A stretch of 64,000 nucleotides of DNA, taken from positions 1 to 64,000 of the forward strand of contig NZ_JAGTPK010000021.1 of NCBI RefSeq assembly GCF_021147775.1, given 5' to 3'. A program made the translations under genes and the position numbers. Source of the DNA: Pseudomonas californiensis (GTDB taxonomy: Bacteria > Pseudomonadota > Gammaproteobacteria > Pseudomonadales > Pseudomonadaceae). Shown here piece after piece: positions 42,887 to 52,488 of this stretch (the first letter of the stretch is position 1; the number at the start of each line of letters is the position of its first letter). The notes under the pieces are model-generated. The model ran no database searches, was not told where the DNA came from, and worked only from the letters and a program-made list of their open reading frames with translations.

Positions 42887-43960
42887 TCAGCCTGCTTCGG
42901 CCGCAAGCGCTACCCCCATGACCCGGTTTCGGCCTTGCTCCTTGCCCTGGTACAGCAGGGCGTCGGCGCGATTCAGTGCCATTTGAAAGCCCTCGTCGTT
43001 ACCGATCTGTGTCACTGCCAGTGTGGCCGTGACCTCCAGCTTCTGGCCGGGGATCTGGCCTGCGTCGTCGCGAATGCGTTGCGAAATACGTTCGGCGACC
43101 TGCACCGCGACGGCCAGCGAGGTGTCGGGCATCAACACCAGGAACTCTTCGCCACCCCAGCGCGCAGCCATGTCGGCGGCTCTGACACTTGAACTGATCA
43201 TTTTGGAGACATTTTGTAGTATCAAGTCACCGGTCTCATGCCCGTGCACGTCATTGATCTTTTTGAAGTGGTCGATATCCAGCAGTATCAGGGCAGCCGA
43301 AAGCCCGTGACACTGTGACTCCATCTGGCGGACACGGTGCTGGATCCGTCGGCGGGTGTAGAGGTTGGTCAGGCTGTCGCGGTTGGCCAGTTGAAACAGT
43401 GTCATCTGCATTGAGGACGTGAAGCGTACTGATAACGCAGTGGAGTAAATCGAGAGGCTGGTCGCAGCCAACGCGTTCACAATGCCGAACGCGTCCAGCA
43501 CCCCGTTGCTCAGGACCGATTCCAGGCCCATCTGGCGACGAAGCGCGAAGCAGCCGACCACGGCCAGCATGATTGCCAGGCTGAATGCAATCCGCTTGAA
43601 GGTCGCCAACTGGAAGGTGAATGCGATGATGGGAATCACGCAGAACATATAAAGACTGAAATTGCTTTCCCAGCCAATTACCCAGGATGCCAGCACTGCG
43701 TGAGCGATGATCTCGGCGCTCATCAGTTGCCCCGCCTGCCGGTAGCGACTGCCTCGAATCAAATACAGGCAATTGATGTAGATCAGCGTGCTGAACACAT
43801 TTGCAATCCAGAGGATCTTCAAGTCCAGCAGAAAAAACAGGACGACGAGCACGACATGGATCGCCAGCGCGAAGTACACAATCGGAATGATGTGCTTCCA
43901 GAACTGGACGGCAGTGTCCTTGAACAGCTGTGAGCGGTCTTCGCTCGAGAGGGTCATCAT
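42887..43960 (-). CDS. Membrane-anchored diguanylate cyclase
   Basis: This 357-residue protein has about six hydrophobic helices (residues 20-190), probably a small membrane sensor. A GGDEF domain follows with an intact active site, RWGGEEFLVLMPD, and the upstream LLDIDHFKKINDVHGHETGD that binds GTP and metal. It should make cyclic di-GMP. ATG 43960 is chosen; a GTG/ATG option further upstream has no homology. It is convergent with crtE and has no EAL partner. The ligand sensed by the membrane part is unknown. Confidence 0.88.
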   Translation of the reverse strand: MMTLSSEDRSQLFKDTAVQFWKHIIPIVYFALAIHVVLVVLFFLLDLKILWIANVFSTLIYINCLYLIRGSRYRQAGQLMSAEIIAHAVLASWVIGWESNFSLYMFCVIPIIAFTFQLATFKRIAFSLAIMLAVVGCFALRRQMGLESVLSNGVLDAFGIVNALAATSLSIYSTALSVRFTSSMQMTLFQLANRDSLTNLYTRRRIQHRVRQMESQCHGLSAALILLDIDHFKKINDVHGHETGDLILQNVSKMISSSVRAADMAARWGGEEFLVLMPDTSLAVAVQVAERISQRIRDDAGQIPGQKLEVTATLAVTQIGNDEGFQMALNRADALLYQGKEQGRNRVMGVALAAEAG

Positions 43961-44167
43961 TGCGTTTGGTCTCGAAAATACAGGTTGGTCATGACCCTGG
44001 GCCGCGAGAATACAGCGGCTCATGCCGGGTTGTCGGCACGAACCTGCAACGCTTGATCATTCTAATGGACAAACGACCGATGCCATCGTTGCCAAACGCT
44101 GCTTTAATGTCGCGGTGCTCGTCAGCTGGCGTGGCTGGCCCCGAATGATTCAGAAGGAAGCGTGCTG

Positions 44168-45055
44168 ATGGAACGTCTTACTGCAAAAGATTTTGCCCCT
44201 GAACTGCTCGAACTCTACGACTGCTACGCACATGGCAAGATCAACCGGCGGGAGTTTCTGGACCGCGCGGCGCTGTTCACGTTTGGGGGCCTAACCGCCA
44301 GCGCCCTGCTCGCTTCGCTGAGCCCCAATTACGCACTGGCCGAGCAGGTGGAATTCACAGACCCGGACATCATCGCCGAGTACATTTCCTATCCCTCGCC
44401 CAAGGGCCATGGGCAGGTGCGGGGTTATCTGGTACGTCCCGCGAAAGTCACTGGCAAGGTACCTGCCATTGTCGTGGCCCACGAAAACCGTGGGTTGAAC
44501 CCTTACATCGAAGACGTTGCACGCCGCGTCGCCAAGGCCGGTTTCATCGCACTGGCTCCCGATGGCCTGTCATCGGTGGGCGGCTACCCCGGCAATGACG
44601 ACAAGGGTCGCGAGCTCCAGCAAACGGTCAACCCGGAAAAGCTCATGGACGACTTCTTCGCCGCCATCGAATGGCTGATGAAGCACGATGCAGCCACTGG
44701 CAAGGTCGGGATCACGGGCTTCTGCTACGGTGGTGGCGTAACCAATGCTGCTGCGGTCGCCTACCCGGAGCTGGGCGCAGCCGTGTCGTTCTATGGGCGC
44801 CAGCCAAAGTCGGAAGATGTGGTGAAGATCAAAGCGCCAATCATGATTCACTACGGTGAACTGGACACTCGCATCAATGAAGGCTGGCCTGCTTACGAAC
44901 AGGCATTGAAGGCAGCGGGAACCACCTACGAGACGTTTATCTACCCGGGAGCCAACCACGGCTTCCATAATGATTCCACGCCACGCTACGACGAAGCCGC
45001 CGCAAAACTCGCCTGGGACCGCACACTGGGCTGGTTCAGGAAATATCTGGCCTGA
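44168..45055 (+). CDS. Dienelactone hydrolase family protein, probably exported by Tat
   Basis: This 295-residue alpha/beta hydrolase has the Cys-Asp-His triad of dienelactone hydrolases: Cys in GFCYGGG, Asp in YGELDTRINE and His in GANHGFHND. The N-terminus has NRREFLDRAALFTFGGLTASALLAS, a twin-arginine-like region before a hydrophobic stretch, as in YghX-type proteins, which suggests export or membrane attachment. The ATG at 44168 is chosen because AAGGA is nine bases upstream; a GTG two codons earlier is too close to it. The substrate is unknown, and the gene is monocistronic. Confidence 0.82.
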   Translation: MERLTAKDFAPELLELYDCYAHGKINRREFLDRAALFTFGGLTASALLASLSPNYALAEQVEFTDPDIIAEYISYPSPKGHGQVRGYLVRPAKVTGKVPAIVVAHENRGLNPYIEDVARRVAKAGFIALAPDGLSSVGGYPGNDDKGRELQQTVNPEKLMDDFFAAIEWLMKHDAATGKVGITGFCYGGGVTNAAAVAYPELGAAVSFYGRQPKSEDVVKIKAPIMIHYGELDTRINEGWPAYEQALKAAGTTYETFIYPGANHGFHNDSTPRYDEAAAKLAWDRTLGWFRKYLA

Positions 45056-45182
45056 GGCAGATCACAACAAAATCGCTCTGAGGCCCAGCATTCGTTCGAT
45101 GCTGTCTTACCGGTTGGCCGATCCGTCGGCCTTCATCGGTCTATAGACTTTGTGAGGCAGTCAGAGCCTGGTAATCAGCTCA

Positions 45183-45407
45183 TCAGCGCGGTCTTAATGT
45201 TTCGTTGATCCACCCCACCGTCCAACTGAGCGGATGGATCGAGGAATATGGCATAAGCGGCTTCCCTTCTCGCGCGGCCATTTTCCCTTCGGCTTCGCAC
45301 TCGGCATGAATCCATATTGTGTTTTGCTTGAATCCTTCAGCACGTCGAGCTTCTCGGTAAATACGCTGTCTCCTGAGCGCATCAGCTCTTTTCTCATCGT
45401 CGGGCAT
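45183..45407 (-). CDS. Small hypothetical protein, weak resemblance to Rmf/CrpP family
   Basis: This 74-residue basic protein reads RIYREARRAEGFKQNTIWIHAEC, then AEGKMAAREGKPL and HPLSWTVGWINE. The spacing of an AEGxxAAREGKPL segment followed by a C-terminal W-x-x-GW resembles small ribosome-modulation-factor/CrpP-like proteins. The match is by eye and weak. ATG 45407 has AGGTG upstream. It follows the OYE-family gene by three bases on the same strand and may be co-transcribed. It could also be a chance frame. Confidence 0.45.
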   Translation of the reverse strand: MPDDEKRADALRRQRIYREARRAEGFKQNTIWIHAECEAEGKMAAREGKPLMPYSSIHPLSWTVGWINETLRPR

Positions 45408-45410
45408 AGG

Positions 45411-46619
45411 TCACCTGCATAAGTCTGCTGTGCGCGTGATGGCAAGAAGGACGGCTTGCACATGAAATATGGGGCAAGCACGCGCATTTACGGCAAGAAT
45501 GCCCCATCCAAGCTGTCTCAGCCCTGACGTGAAGCAGATTCGGACAAAGGTCGGATAGTCGGTGTAACCCGCTGCGCCGCCGCCATAAAGAGTCGAAGGG
45601 TTGAACGCAGAAAGGGGTGCGGCGTTTTCCAGGCGCGCCACCAGATCCGGGTTACCAATGAACGGGCGGCCAAAAGCAATCAGATCCGCCTTGTCTTCGT
45701 TGAGGCGCGAGCTGGCAAGATCCAGGTCGTAACCATTGTTGGCGATGTAAGTATTTTTGAAGCGTTGGCGCAGCGAGCCGTAGTCAAACGGCGCAATATC
45801 ACGCGGCCCGCCGGTGGCACCTTCCACTACGTGGAGATACACCAGACCCAGCGTATCGAGCTGATCGACGACGTAATCGAATTGAGCTTGCGGTGCGCTG
45901 CTTGAAACGCCATTGGCAGGAGAAATTGGCGACAGGCGGATGCCGGTTCGTTCGGCACCGATCTCCTTGACTACCGCCGCAGTGACTTCCAGCAGCAAAC
46001 GAGCGCGGTTTTCAACTGAGCCGCCATACGCATCATCGCGCACATTGGCGCTGTCCTTGAGGAACTGATCGAGCAGATAACCATTGGCACCATGGATTTC
46101 CACGCCATCAAACCCGGCCTCGATGGCATTCGCTGCAGCCTGGCGAAAATCATTGACGATGCCAGGTAGCTCGCTGATTTCCAGCGCTCTGGGCTCTGAG
46201 ACGTCTTCGAAGCTGTTGTTGACGAACACTTTGGTGGCCGGTCGCAGCGCCGAGGGTGCCACCGGCGCAGCGCCGTTTTCCTGGAGGTCAACGTGGGAGA
46301 CGCGCCCGACATGCCAGAGTTGCAGGAAGATATGCCCACCTTTTGCATGCACTGCATCTGTGACTTTACGCCATGCTTGCACCTGCGCCTGGGTATAGAT
46401 CCCCGGCGTGTCCTGATAGCCCTGCCCTTGCTGCGAAATCTGCGAAGCCTCTGAAATCAGCAGGCCGGCGCTTGCTCTCTGACTGTAATACGTCGCAGCA
46501 AATTCGCTGGGCACAAAGCCCTCCCCGGCACGGTTGCGGGTCAGCGGCGCCATCACGACCCTGTTCGAGAGCGTGAGGGAGCCGAGGTGATAAGGTTCAA
46601 ACAGGGTTTTATCGTTCAT
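45411..46619 (-). CDS. Old yellow enzyme family flavin reductase (NemA-like), C-terminally extended
   Basis: This FMN-dependent NAD(P)H oxidoreductase reduces activated alkenes, nitrate esters or N-ethylmaleimide. The barrel starts LFEPYHLGSLTLSNRVVMAPLTRNRA. The substrate-binding His-Asn pair is in HGANGYLLDQFLKD, and the Tyr in DDAYGGS. The family normally has about 350-370 residues and ends near YTDYP; here 402 residues are read, with 45 extra ones (FVRICFTSGLRQLGW ...) that do not look like the family. A late frameshift is the likely cause. Divergent TetR at 46786 is the expected repressor. Confidence 0.85.
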   Translation of the reverse strand: MNDKTLFEPYHLGSLTLSNRVVMAPLTRNRAGEGFVPSEFAATYYSQRASAGLLISEASQISQQGQGYQDTPGIYTQAQVQAWRKVTDAVHAKGGHIFLQLWHVGRVSHVDLQENGAAPVAPSALRPATKVFVNNSFEDVSEPRALEISELPGIVNDFRQAAANAIEAGFDGVEIHGANGYLLDQFLKDSANVRDDAYGGSVENRARLLLEVTAAVVKEIGAERTGIRLSPISPANGVSSSAPQAQFDYVVDQLDTLGLVYLHVVEGATGGPRDIAPFDYGSLRQRFKNTYIANNGYDLDLASSRLNEDKADLIAFGRPFIGNPDLVARLENAAPLSAFNPSTLYGGGAAGYTDYPTFVRICFTSGLRQLGWGILAVNARACPIFHVQAVLLAITRTADLCR

Positions 46620-46723
46620 AGCGGTTTCATCATGTTTGAGCAACGACGGCGACAGCGCCGTACCCGCGAGGATTCGCGAAAGCAATTTAATGATGTCGGT
46701 CGAACTCATAACTGTCAACGCTT

Positions 46724-46737
46724 TTGATTGCGATCAA
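46724..46737. promoter_or_regulatory. TTGAT-N4-ATCAA dyad between OYE and TetR genes
   Basis: This perfect five-base dyad lies in the 166-base divergent region, 49 bases before the TetR start and 105 bases before the reductase start. TTGACA on the minus strand lies 11 bases away and could be a promoter -35 element. It is a candidate operator for the adjacent TetR protein. Confidence 0.35.
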
Positions 46738-46785
46738 CATCATAGTAAGATTGCGGCGTTGTTCAGCGATGCAGGGAGACATCCA

Positions 46786-47376
46786 ATGAAGATCACCAAA
46801 GCGCAATCACTGGCCAATCGCGCCCACATCGTCGAGACCGCCTCAGAGCTGTTCCGCGAGCGTGGCTACGACGGCGTAGGAATCGCAGAGCTTATGACCA
46901 CGGCGGGTTTTACCCAGGGCGGCTTCTACAAACATTTCGGTTCCAAGGCGGATCTGATGGCTGAAGCGGCTGAGTACAGTCTGCAGAAGTCGCTGAACGG
47001 CGCCGCAGGCCTGGATATACCCACCCTTTTTCAGGTGTACGTGTCGAAAAATCACCGCAATGGCAGAAGAGACGGCTGCACCATGGCCGCATTGTGCGGT
47101 GACGCCTCACGGCACTCGGATGAGCTGAAGTCGATCTTTGCGGGCGGTATCGAAAATACGCTGTCAGCGCTTGAACAAGCGCATAAAAAGAGTCAGGACC
47201 CGCATCGCCAGAATGCGCGCGCCGAAGTAATAAGCCTGCTGGCGCAAGCGGTGGGAGCGATCATCCTTTCACGGGCTTGCCCGGACGACTCGTCGCTTGC
47301 CGACGAGGTGCTGGAGGTTTGCCGAGCGCAGATCCTGGCGTCGTGCTCGCCCAGCGGCGAACATACCAGCGTGTGA
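46786..47376 (+). CDS. TetR-family transcriptional repressor
   Basis: This 196-residue repressor has an N-terminal helix-turn-helix (IVETASELFRERGYDGVGIAELMTTAGFTQGGFYKHFGSKADL). A helical effector domain with several cysteines follows (DGCTMAALCGD, ILSRACPDD, VCRAQILASC). Its position, divergent from an OYE-family reductase, matches NemR-like or electrophile-responsive pairs, in which cysteines sense reactive compounds. ATG 46786 follows GGGAGA, and the longer upstream frame lacks it. Whether the cysteines sense electrophiles is inference. Confidence 0.87.
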   Translation: MKITKAQSLANRAHIVETASELFRERGYDGVGIAELMTTAGFTQGGFYKHFGSKADLMAEAAEYSLQKSLNGAAGLDIPTLFQVYVSKNHRNGRRDGCTMAALCGDASRHSDELKSIFAGGIENTLSALEQAHKKSQDPHRQNARAEVISLLAQAVGAIILSRACPDDSSLADEVLEVCRAQILASCSPSGEHTSV

Positions 47377-47462
47377 GCACTCGCATGCAGTGACGGTGCC
47401 GCACCCGCCCTTCATCGGGCAGACGCAGCGCCGCCAAGGTTTACTGCGCAGGTCGACACGAG

Positions 47463-50400
47463 TTACATCGCCCTGACCTGCTCCAGCAGGATTTGCAACG
47501 GATGCCGGACGACTTTGCCGTCCTGACGCTTGACCTGACTGCGGCAGGAATAACCGTCTGCAACCAGACGACCGTCGCCACCATGGCGGGCTACCAGGGG
47601 CTGCCACGACTGACGATAGATGGTGTCGCTGGTCCTGGCATTTTTGGTTTCGTGACCATAAGTACCGGACATGCCACAGCAACCGCTGGCCAATACTTCC
47701 AGAGTCAGACCGGTGCGGGCGAAGACTTTCTGCCACAAACCAACGCTGGCCGGCTCGTTGGTTTTTTCGGTGCAGTGCGGCAGGAAGTAATAGGTTTCAC
47801 CAGGGAATTCCGAGCTTTGGTCTTCCAGTTCTGATGCCAGCCACTCCTGCGCCAACAGAACGGTCGGCACCCGCTCGCTGCCCAGCGTTTTGCTGTACTC
47901 CTGGCGATAGACCAGCGTCATGGCCGGGTCCAGGCCTACCAGCGGGATACCGTAATCCTCAAGTTTGCGCAGCGACTGGCTGTTGAAACTGGCCGCTTTC
48001 TCGAACGCCGCGAGAAAGCCCTGGACCTGTAGCGGCTTGCCATTGGGCGCGAAAGGCGCCAGATACACCTGGTAGCCGAGACGCGAGATCAACTCCAGCC
48101 AGTCCGCTGCCAGAGGCGTTTCGAAATAACGGGTAAATGCATCCTGGACCAGCACCACGGTGCGCTTGCGTTCCTGCTCGGTCAGTGCGGCCAATCGTTG
48201 CGGCGTGGCGATACCAACGTTCCAGCGTGCGCATGCGGCACGAAAATCCGTCAGGCTCAACAGCGGGCTGTCGACCATGCCCGCCACGTGTTCCAGCAGG
48301 TAACGCACCGGTTTTGCACCCATGACGGCGTTGTACAGCCTGGGGAACCGCGCCAGATGCGGAATGCTGAATTCCAGTGAGCCGATCAGGTAATCCTTGA
48401 GCGGGCGCAGGTAGCGACTGTGGTACAGCTCCAGAAACCGTGAGCGAAACTCCGGCACATTGACCTTGACCGGGCATTGCCCTGCGCAGGATTTGCAGGC
48501 CAGACAACCGGCCATGGCATCGTACACCTCGTGCGAGAAATCCTTCTGCCCCGCCACTTTGGCGACGCTGTTGACGGTGCGTTCGGCCAGGCTTTTCAGC
48601 ACATTTGCCGCACGCGCACGGGCGCTGGCGGTCAGTACGTTGACGTCCTGCTCGCCTTGCAGCCGCAGCCATTCACGCACCAGCGAGGCGCGGCCCTTGG
48701 GCGAATGGATGCGGTCACGGGTGGCTTTCCAGGACGGACACATGGCGTCGTCAGTGTCGTAGTTGTAACAGGCGCCGTTACCATTGCAATGCAGAGCGGT
48801 GTCGTAGCTCTGCCAGACACGCTCATCGATACGACGATCCAGGTCACCGCGCAGGGTGACTTCATCCACCCGCGTCAGACGTGCATCCGGCACGCTGGCG
48901 GGCGTGGCAATCTTGCCCGGGTTGAGCTGATTGAACGGGTCACAGGCGGCCTTGAGGGCTTGCAGCGCCGGGTACAGCTCGCCGAAATACTCGGGCACGT
49001 ACTGTGAACGCAACCCTTTGCCGTGCTCACCCCATAGCAGACCGCCGTAGCGTTTGGTCAGCGCAGCCACCGCGTCGGATATAGGACGGATCAAGGCGGC
49101 CTGCGCAGGGTCTTTCATGTCCAGAATCGGCCGCACATGCAAGACACCCGCATCCACGTGACCGAACATGCCGTATTGCAGGCCATGGCTGTCCAGCAGC
49201 GCACGAAACTCCTGAATGTAATCCGCAAGGTTTTCCGGCGGCACGGCCGTGTCTTCCACGAATGGCTGCGGGCGTGCCTCGCCCTTGACGTTGCCGAGCA
49301 GGCCCACCGACCGCTTGCGCATGGTGTACACGCGACTCACGGCCGCACTGCCGGTGGCCAGTGTGTGGCCGAGACGCACCACCGAGGTGTCGGTCTGCAG
49401 GTGCTCGACAAAGGCGTGGACGCGTTGCTCCACTTCGTTGAGCTCATCGCCGCTGAATTCGATCAGGTTGATACCCAGCGTCGGCGTCACGGGGTCCTGG
49501 GGGAAATACTCGGCCACGCCATGCCAGACAATGTCCTGCATGGCCAGCATCAGAACTTTGGAATCCACGGTTTCGATTGACAATGGCTTGTGGGCCATCA
49601 GGGCCTTTGCGTCACGCAGGGCGTCCATGAATCCGGCGTAACGGACGTTGACCAGAATCGAGTGTTTGGGGATGGGCAGCACATTGAGTTTGGCTTCGAC
49701 AATGAAGCCCAGCGAACCTTCCGAGCCACACAGCACGCTGTTGAGATTGAAACGCCCGTCGGCTTCTCTCAAGTGCGCAAGGTCGTAGCCGGTCAGGCAG
49801 CGGTTGAGTGGCGGGAAGACATCCTTGATCAGTTGCGCCTGGGTATCGGCGATCTGTTGCGCACAGCGGTAGACATCACCCGCACGGTCGACACGCGCCT
49901 GTTCGCCCAGCAATTGCTCATCCGCCATGGCCTGGCTGTGCACGTAAGAGCCACCCAGCAGCACTGTCGACAGCTCAAGCACGTGGTCGCGAGTCTTGCC
50001 GTAGGTACAACTGCCCTGCCCGCTGGCGTCGGTATTGATCATGCCGCCCACCGTTGCCCGGTTGGACGTCGACAGCTCCGGTGCGAAAAACAGCCCGTGG
50101 GGTCTGAGCGCGGCGTTCAACTGGTCCTTGACCACGCCGGTCTGGACTCGAACCCAGCGTTCCTCGACGTTGATTTCGAGGATCTGGTTCATGTGCCGCG
50201 AAAGGTCCACCACCACACCATCGGTCAATGACTGACCGTTGGTGCCGGTTCCGCCGCCGCGTGGGGTCAGCACGACCTGTTTGTGCTCAGGCCGAGCCGC
50301 CAGCCGGGCCACCACTGCGACATCATGGCTGTCGAGCGGGAACACTGCCGCCTGAGGCAGACGCTGGTAGATGGAGTTATCCGTGGCCAGCACGGTGCGT

Positions 50401-50510
50401 GAGCCATGGTCACGGGCGATTTCACCCCGAAAGCCACCCTCGACCAGAGCAGTGAGAAACCGGTCGTAATGGCTGACCTGTTCGGACATGGGGTTCAACA
50501 GCGCAATCAT
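47463..50510 (-). CDS. ydiJ: FAD- and Fe-S-containing D-2-hydroxyacid dehydrogenase (YdiJ-like)
   Basis: This very large, 1015-residue oxidoreductase fuses an FAD-binding subunit and an iron-sulfur subunit. The N-terminal FAD-binding loop is PRGGGTGTNGQSLTDGVVVDLSRHMN. In the middle, HCNGNGACYNYDTDDAMCPSW and CLACKSCAGQCPVKVNVP carry cysteines for Fe-S clusters. The C-terminal CCG-like part ends GCCGMSGTYGHE. E. coli YdiJ has the same length and layout and oxidises D-2-hydroxyglutarate or related acids. ATG 50510 follows AGGA. It is monocistronic and divergent from a LysR gene, which may regulate it. Confidence 0.88.
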   Translation of the reverse strand: MIALLNPMSEQVSHYDRFLTALVEGGFRGEIARDHGSRTVLATDNSIYQRLPQAAVFPLDSHDVAVVARLAARPEHKQVVLTPRGGGTGTNGQSLTDGVVVDLSRHMNQILEINVEERWVRVQTGVVKDQLNAALRPHGLFFAPELSTSNRATVGGMINTDASGQGSCTYGKTRDHVLELSTVLLGGSYVHSQAMADEQLLGEQARVDRAGDVYRCAQQIADTQAQLIKDVFPPLNRCLTGYDLAHLREADGRFNLNSVLCGSEGSLGFIVEAKLNVLPIPKHSILVNVRYAGFMDALRDAKALMAHKPLSIETVDSKVLMLAMQDIVWHGVAEYFPQDPVTPTLGINLIEFSGDELNEVEQRVHAFVEHLQTDTSVVRLGHTLATGSAAVSRVYTMRKRSVGLLGNVKGEARPQPFVEDTAVPPENLADYIQEFRALLDSHGLQYGMFGHVDAGVLHVRPILDMKDPAQAALIRPISDAVAALTKRYGGLLWGEHGKGLRSQYVPEYFGELYPALQALKAACDPFNQLNPGKIATPASVPDARLTRVDEVTLRGDLDRRIDERVWQSYDTALHCNGNGACYNYDTDDAMCPSWKATRDRIHSPKGRASLVREWLRLQGEQDVNVLTASARARAANVLKSLAERTVNSVAKVAGQKDFSHEVYDAMAGCLACKSCAGQCPVKVNVPEFRSRFLELYHSRYLRPLKDYLIGSLEFSIPHLARFPRLYNAVMGAKPVRYLLEHVAGMVDSPLLSLTDFRAACARWNVGIATPQRLAALTEQERKRTVVLVQDAFTRYFETPLAADWLELISRLGYQVYLAPFAPNGKPLQVQGFLAAFEKAASFNSQSLRKLEDYGIPLVGLDPAMTLVYRQEYSKTLGSERVPTVLLAQEWLASELEDQSSEFPGETYYFLPHCTEKTNEPASVGLWQKVFARTGLTLEVLASGCCGMSGTYGHETKNARTSDTIYRQSWQPLVARHGGDGRLVADGYSCRSQVKRQDGKVVRHPLQILLEQVRAM

Positions 50511-50663
50511 GGTGGTTTCCTGGCTGGCTAGGCTTTTTATAGGTAAAACACGTATGCTTCGAAACGTTGCCGAGCATGACGTAATCAACGGTTGGCCTGA
50601 TTCTCCGGCCTGTTGCGTGCCAGTGCAAACGTAAAACCTGCCGTTTTTCCATGAGCTCCATGA

Positions 50664-51569
50664 ATGAACCCCAGAAGACTGACGCCCTCGATGTCACTGT
50701 TGATCGCTTTCGAAGCGGCTGCGAGGCATGGCAGCTTCACCAAAGCGGCTGATGAACTGGCGCTGACCCAGAGCGCGGTCAGCCGTCAGGTTCAGGCACT
50801 GGAAGCGCAGCTGGAAGTCGAGCTGTTCAAGCGTGACGGCAGGCGAATCGAACTGACAACCGCAGGCGCGCTGTATCAGCACGAGCTGGCCGCCGCACTG
50901 GGACGAATCCGCAGCGCAACCCTGCAGACCATTGCCCACAAGGCCGAGGGCGGTACTTTGCACCTCGCGGTGTTGCCCACTTTCGGTTCAAAGTGGCTGT
51001 TGCCACGCATGAACGAGTTCTACGTTCGGCATCCTGGCTATGTAGTGCATGTGCATTCGCGCATCGTGCATGCCGACCTCACGCCCGCAGCCAGCGAAAT
51101 GAACGCAATCATCTGCGCCGGCAACGGCAACTGGCCCGGTTACGTGGCGCACCCGCTGGTCAGCGAAAAACTGGTGCTCATCGCCAGCCCTGCCGCGCTG
51201 ACAGGCTATGCCTCGATGACGCCGACGCAGATTGCCCAGTATTCGCTGCTCAGCGTGGTATCGCGCCCCAATGCCTGGTCAGACTGGTTCGACAGAAACG
51301 GGCTGGACCATCACATCATGCGACCCGGCCCCAGCTTCGAGCTGACCTCACATCTGATACAAGCCGTTGCGGCCGGCATTGGTATCGCCCTGGTGCCGCG
51401 CATTCTGGTGCAGGACGAGATCAGCAATGGTGAGCTGGTCACACTGTTCGAGCCTCTGGACAGCGGTCGCAATTATTACCTGGCGTACGCCACGCGCTTC
51501 CAGAACCTGCCCTCGCTGTGCGTGTTCAGGGACTGGCTGTTGTCGATGCCCTTCCCTGACCGTTTGTAA
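50664..51569 (+). CDS. LysR-type transcriptional regulator (first of a tandem pair)
   Basis: This 301-residue GcvA-like regulator has the winged helix-turn-helix AFEAAARHGSFTKAADELALTQSAVSRQVQALE at residues about 15-47. The effector domain (LHLAVLPTFGSKWLLPRMNEF) runs to the C-terminus. It stands 153 bases from the divergent ydiJ-like gene and 12 bases before a second LysR gene on its own strand. It could control either neighbour. ATG 50664 is taken; a start nine codons later is also possible. The inducer is unknown. Confidence 0.87.
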   Translation: MNPRRLTPSMSLLIAFEAAARHGSFTKAADELALTQSAVSRQVQALEAQLEVELFKRDGRRIELTTAGALYQHELAAALGRIRSATLQTIAHKAEGGTLHLAVLPTFGSKWLLPRMNEFYVRHPGYVVHVHSRIVHADLTPAASEMNAIICAGNGNWPGYVAHPLVSEKLVLIASPAALTGYASMTPTQIAQYSLLSVVSRPNAWSDWFDRNGLDHHIMRPGPSFELTSHLIQAVAAGIGIALVPRILVQDEISNGELVTLFEPLDSGRNYYLAYATRFQNLPSLCVFRDWLLSMPFPDRL

Positions 51570-51581
51570 ATCGGAGCCTGT

Positions 51582-52484
51582 GTGCGTATCGAACCCCTTC
51601 CACCGCTGCAAAACCTGATTGCTTTCGAAGCAACCGTGCGCCACGGCAGCTTTACCCGGGCGGCCGCCGAGCTGCACTTGACGCAAAGTGCGATCAGTCG
51701 TCAGGTGGCGCAACTGGAAGAGTTTCTGGGGCGAGCGCTGTTTCGCCGGGAACACAAACGCATCCACCTGACCGTTGCCGGGCAGATTTACGCCGAACAG
51801 ATTCATCGCGTGCTGACCCTGTGTGCCGAAGCCACGGCACAGGTCATTACCCATAGCGGCGAGCAGCAGTTGACGCTCGCCTGCTCGAGCGGCGTCGCCG
51901 CGCTGTGGCTGGGCCCGTTACTGGGACGTTACCGTGATGCGTTTCCAGCGGTCGATGTTCGCTTGCGCGTGGTGGACGGCCTGGATTCGCTGATCCGTGC
52001 CGAGTTTGATCTGGCGTTGTACTTCCTGCGTGAAGCCTCGCCCGCCGGGCTGGACAGCCGCCTGTTGTTCGCCGAATCGGTCAACGCCTACTGCGCGCCC
52101 AGCTATCTGAACGGGCAAGTGCTGGCGCCTGAGCAGCTGCTCGATCACTGCCTGCTGATGCTGGAGGACGGTCAGCGTCAATGGCTGTCCTGGAACGACT
52201 GGTTCGGGCGTCAGGGTGTCGACGCATCTCTGATTCGCCAGCGCATGACGGTCAACCTGTACCCGGTGCTGGTTGTCTTGGCGATTGCCGGGCACGGCAT
52301 TGTGCTGGGCTGGCAGCCGATGATTGATCGGCATGTGCAGTCCGGTGCGCTGGTGCCCGCGTGCAACGCTAAAGTCGGTGCTGTCGGCGGCTACTACCTG
52401 CTGACGCCCAGCGGCAAGATGCCTCGCCGTGCAGCGCGTGCGTTCGAGAAATGGCTGACCGAAGAAATCGCGCGCCAGGCTTGA
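51582..52484 (+). CDS. LysR-type transcriptional regulator (second of a tandem pair)
   Basis: This 300-residue GcvA-like regulator begins with a GTG codon 12 bases after the previous gene. The DNA-binding helix is AFEATVRHGSFTRAAAELHLTQSAISRQVAQLEEFLGRALF (residues 10-50), followed by a standard effector domain. It is similar to its neighbour in the DNA-binding region but diverges afterwards, as with an old tandem duplication. The next genes downstream encode a transporter and an amidohydrolase, its most likely targets. Confidence 0.87.
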   Translation: MRIEPLPPLQNLIAFEATVRHGSFTRAAAELHLTQSAISRQVAQLEEFLGRALFRREHKRIHLTVAGQIYAEQIHRVLTLCAEATAQVITHSGEQQLTLACSSGVAALWLGPLLGRYRDAFPAVDVRLRVVDGLDSLIRAEFDLALYFLREASPAGLDSRLLFAESVNAYCAPSYLNGQVLAPEQLLDHCLLMLEDGQRQWLSWNDWFGRQGVDASLIRQRMTVNLYPVLVVLAIAGHGIVLGWQPMIDRHVQSGALVPACNAKVGAVGGYYLLTPSGKMPRRAARAFEKWLTEEIARQA

Positions 52485-52488
52485 AGTC

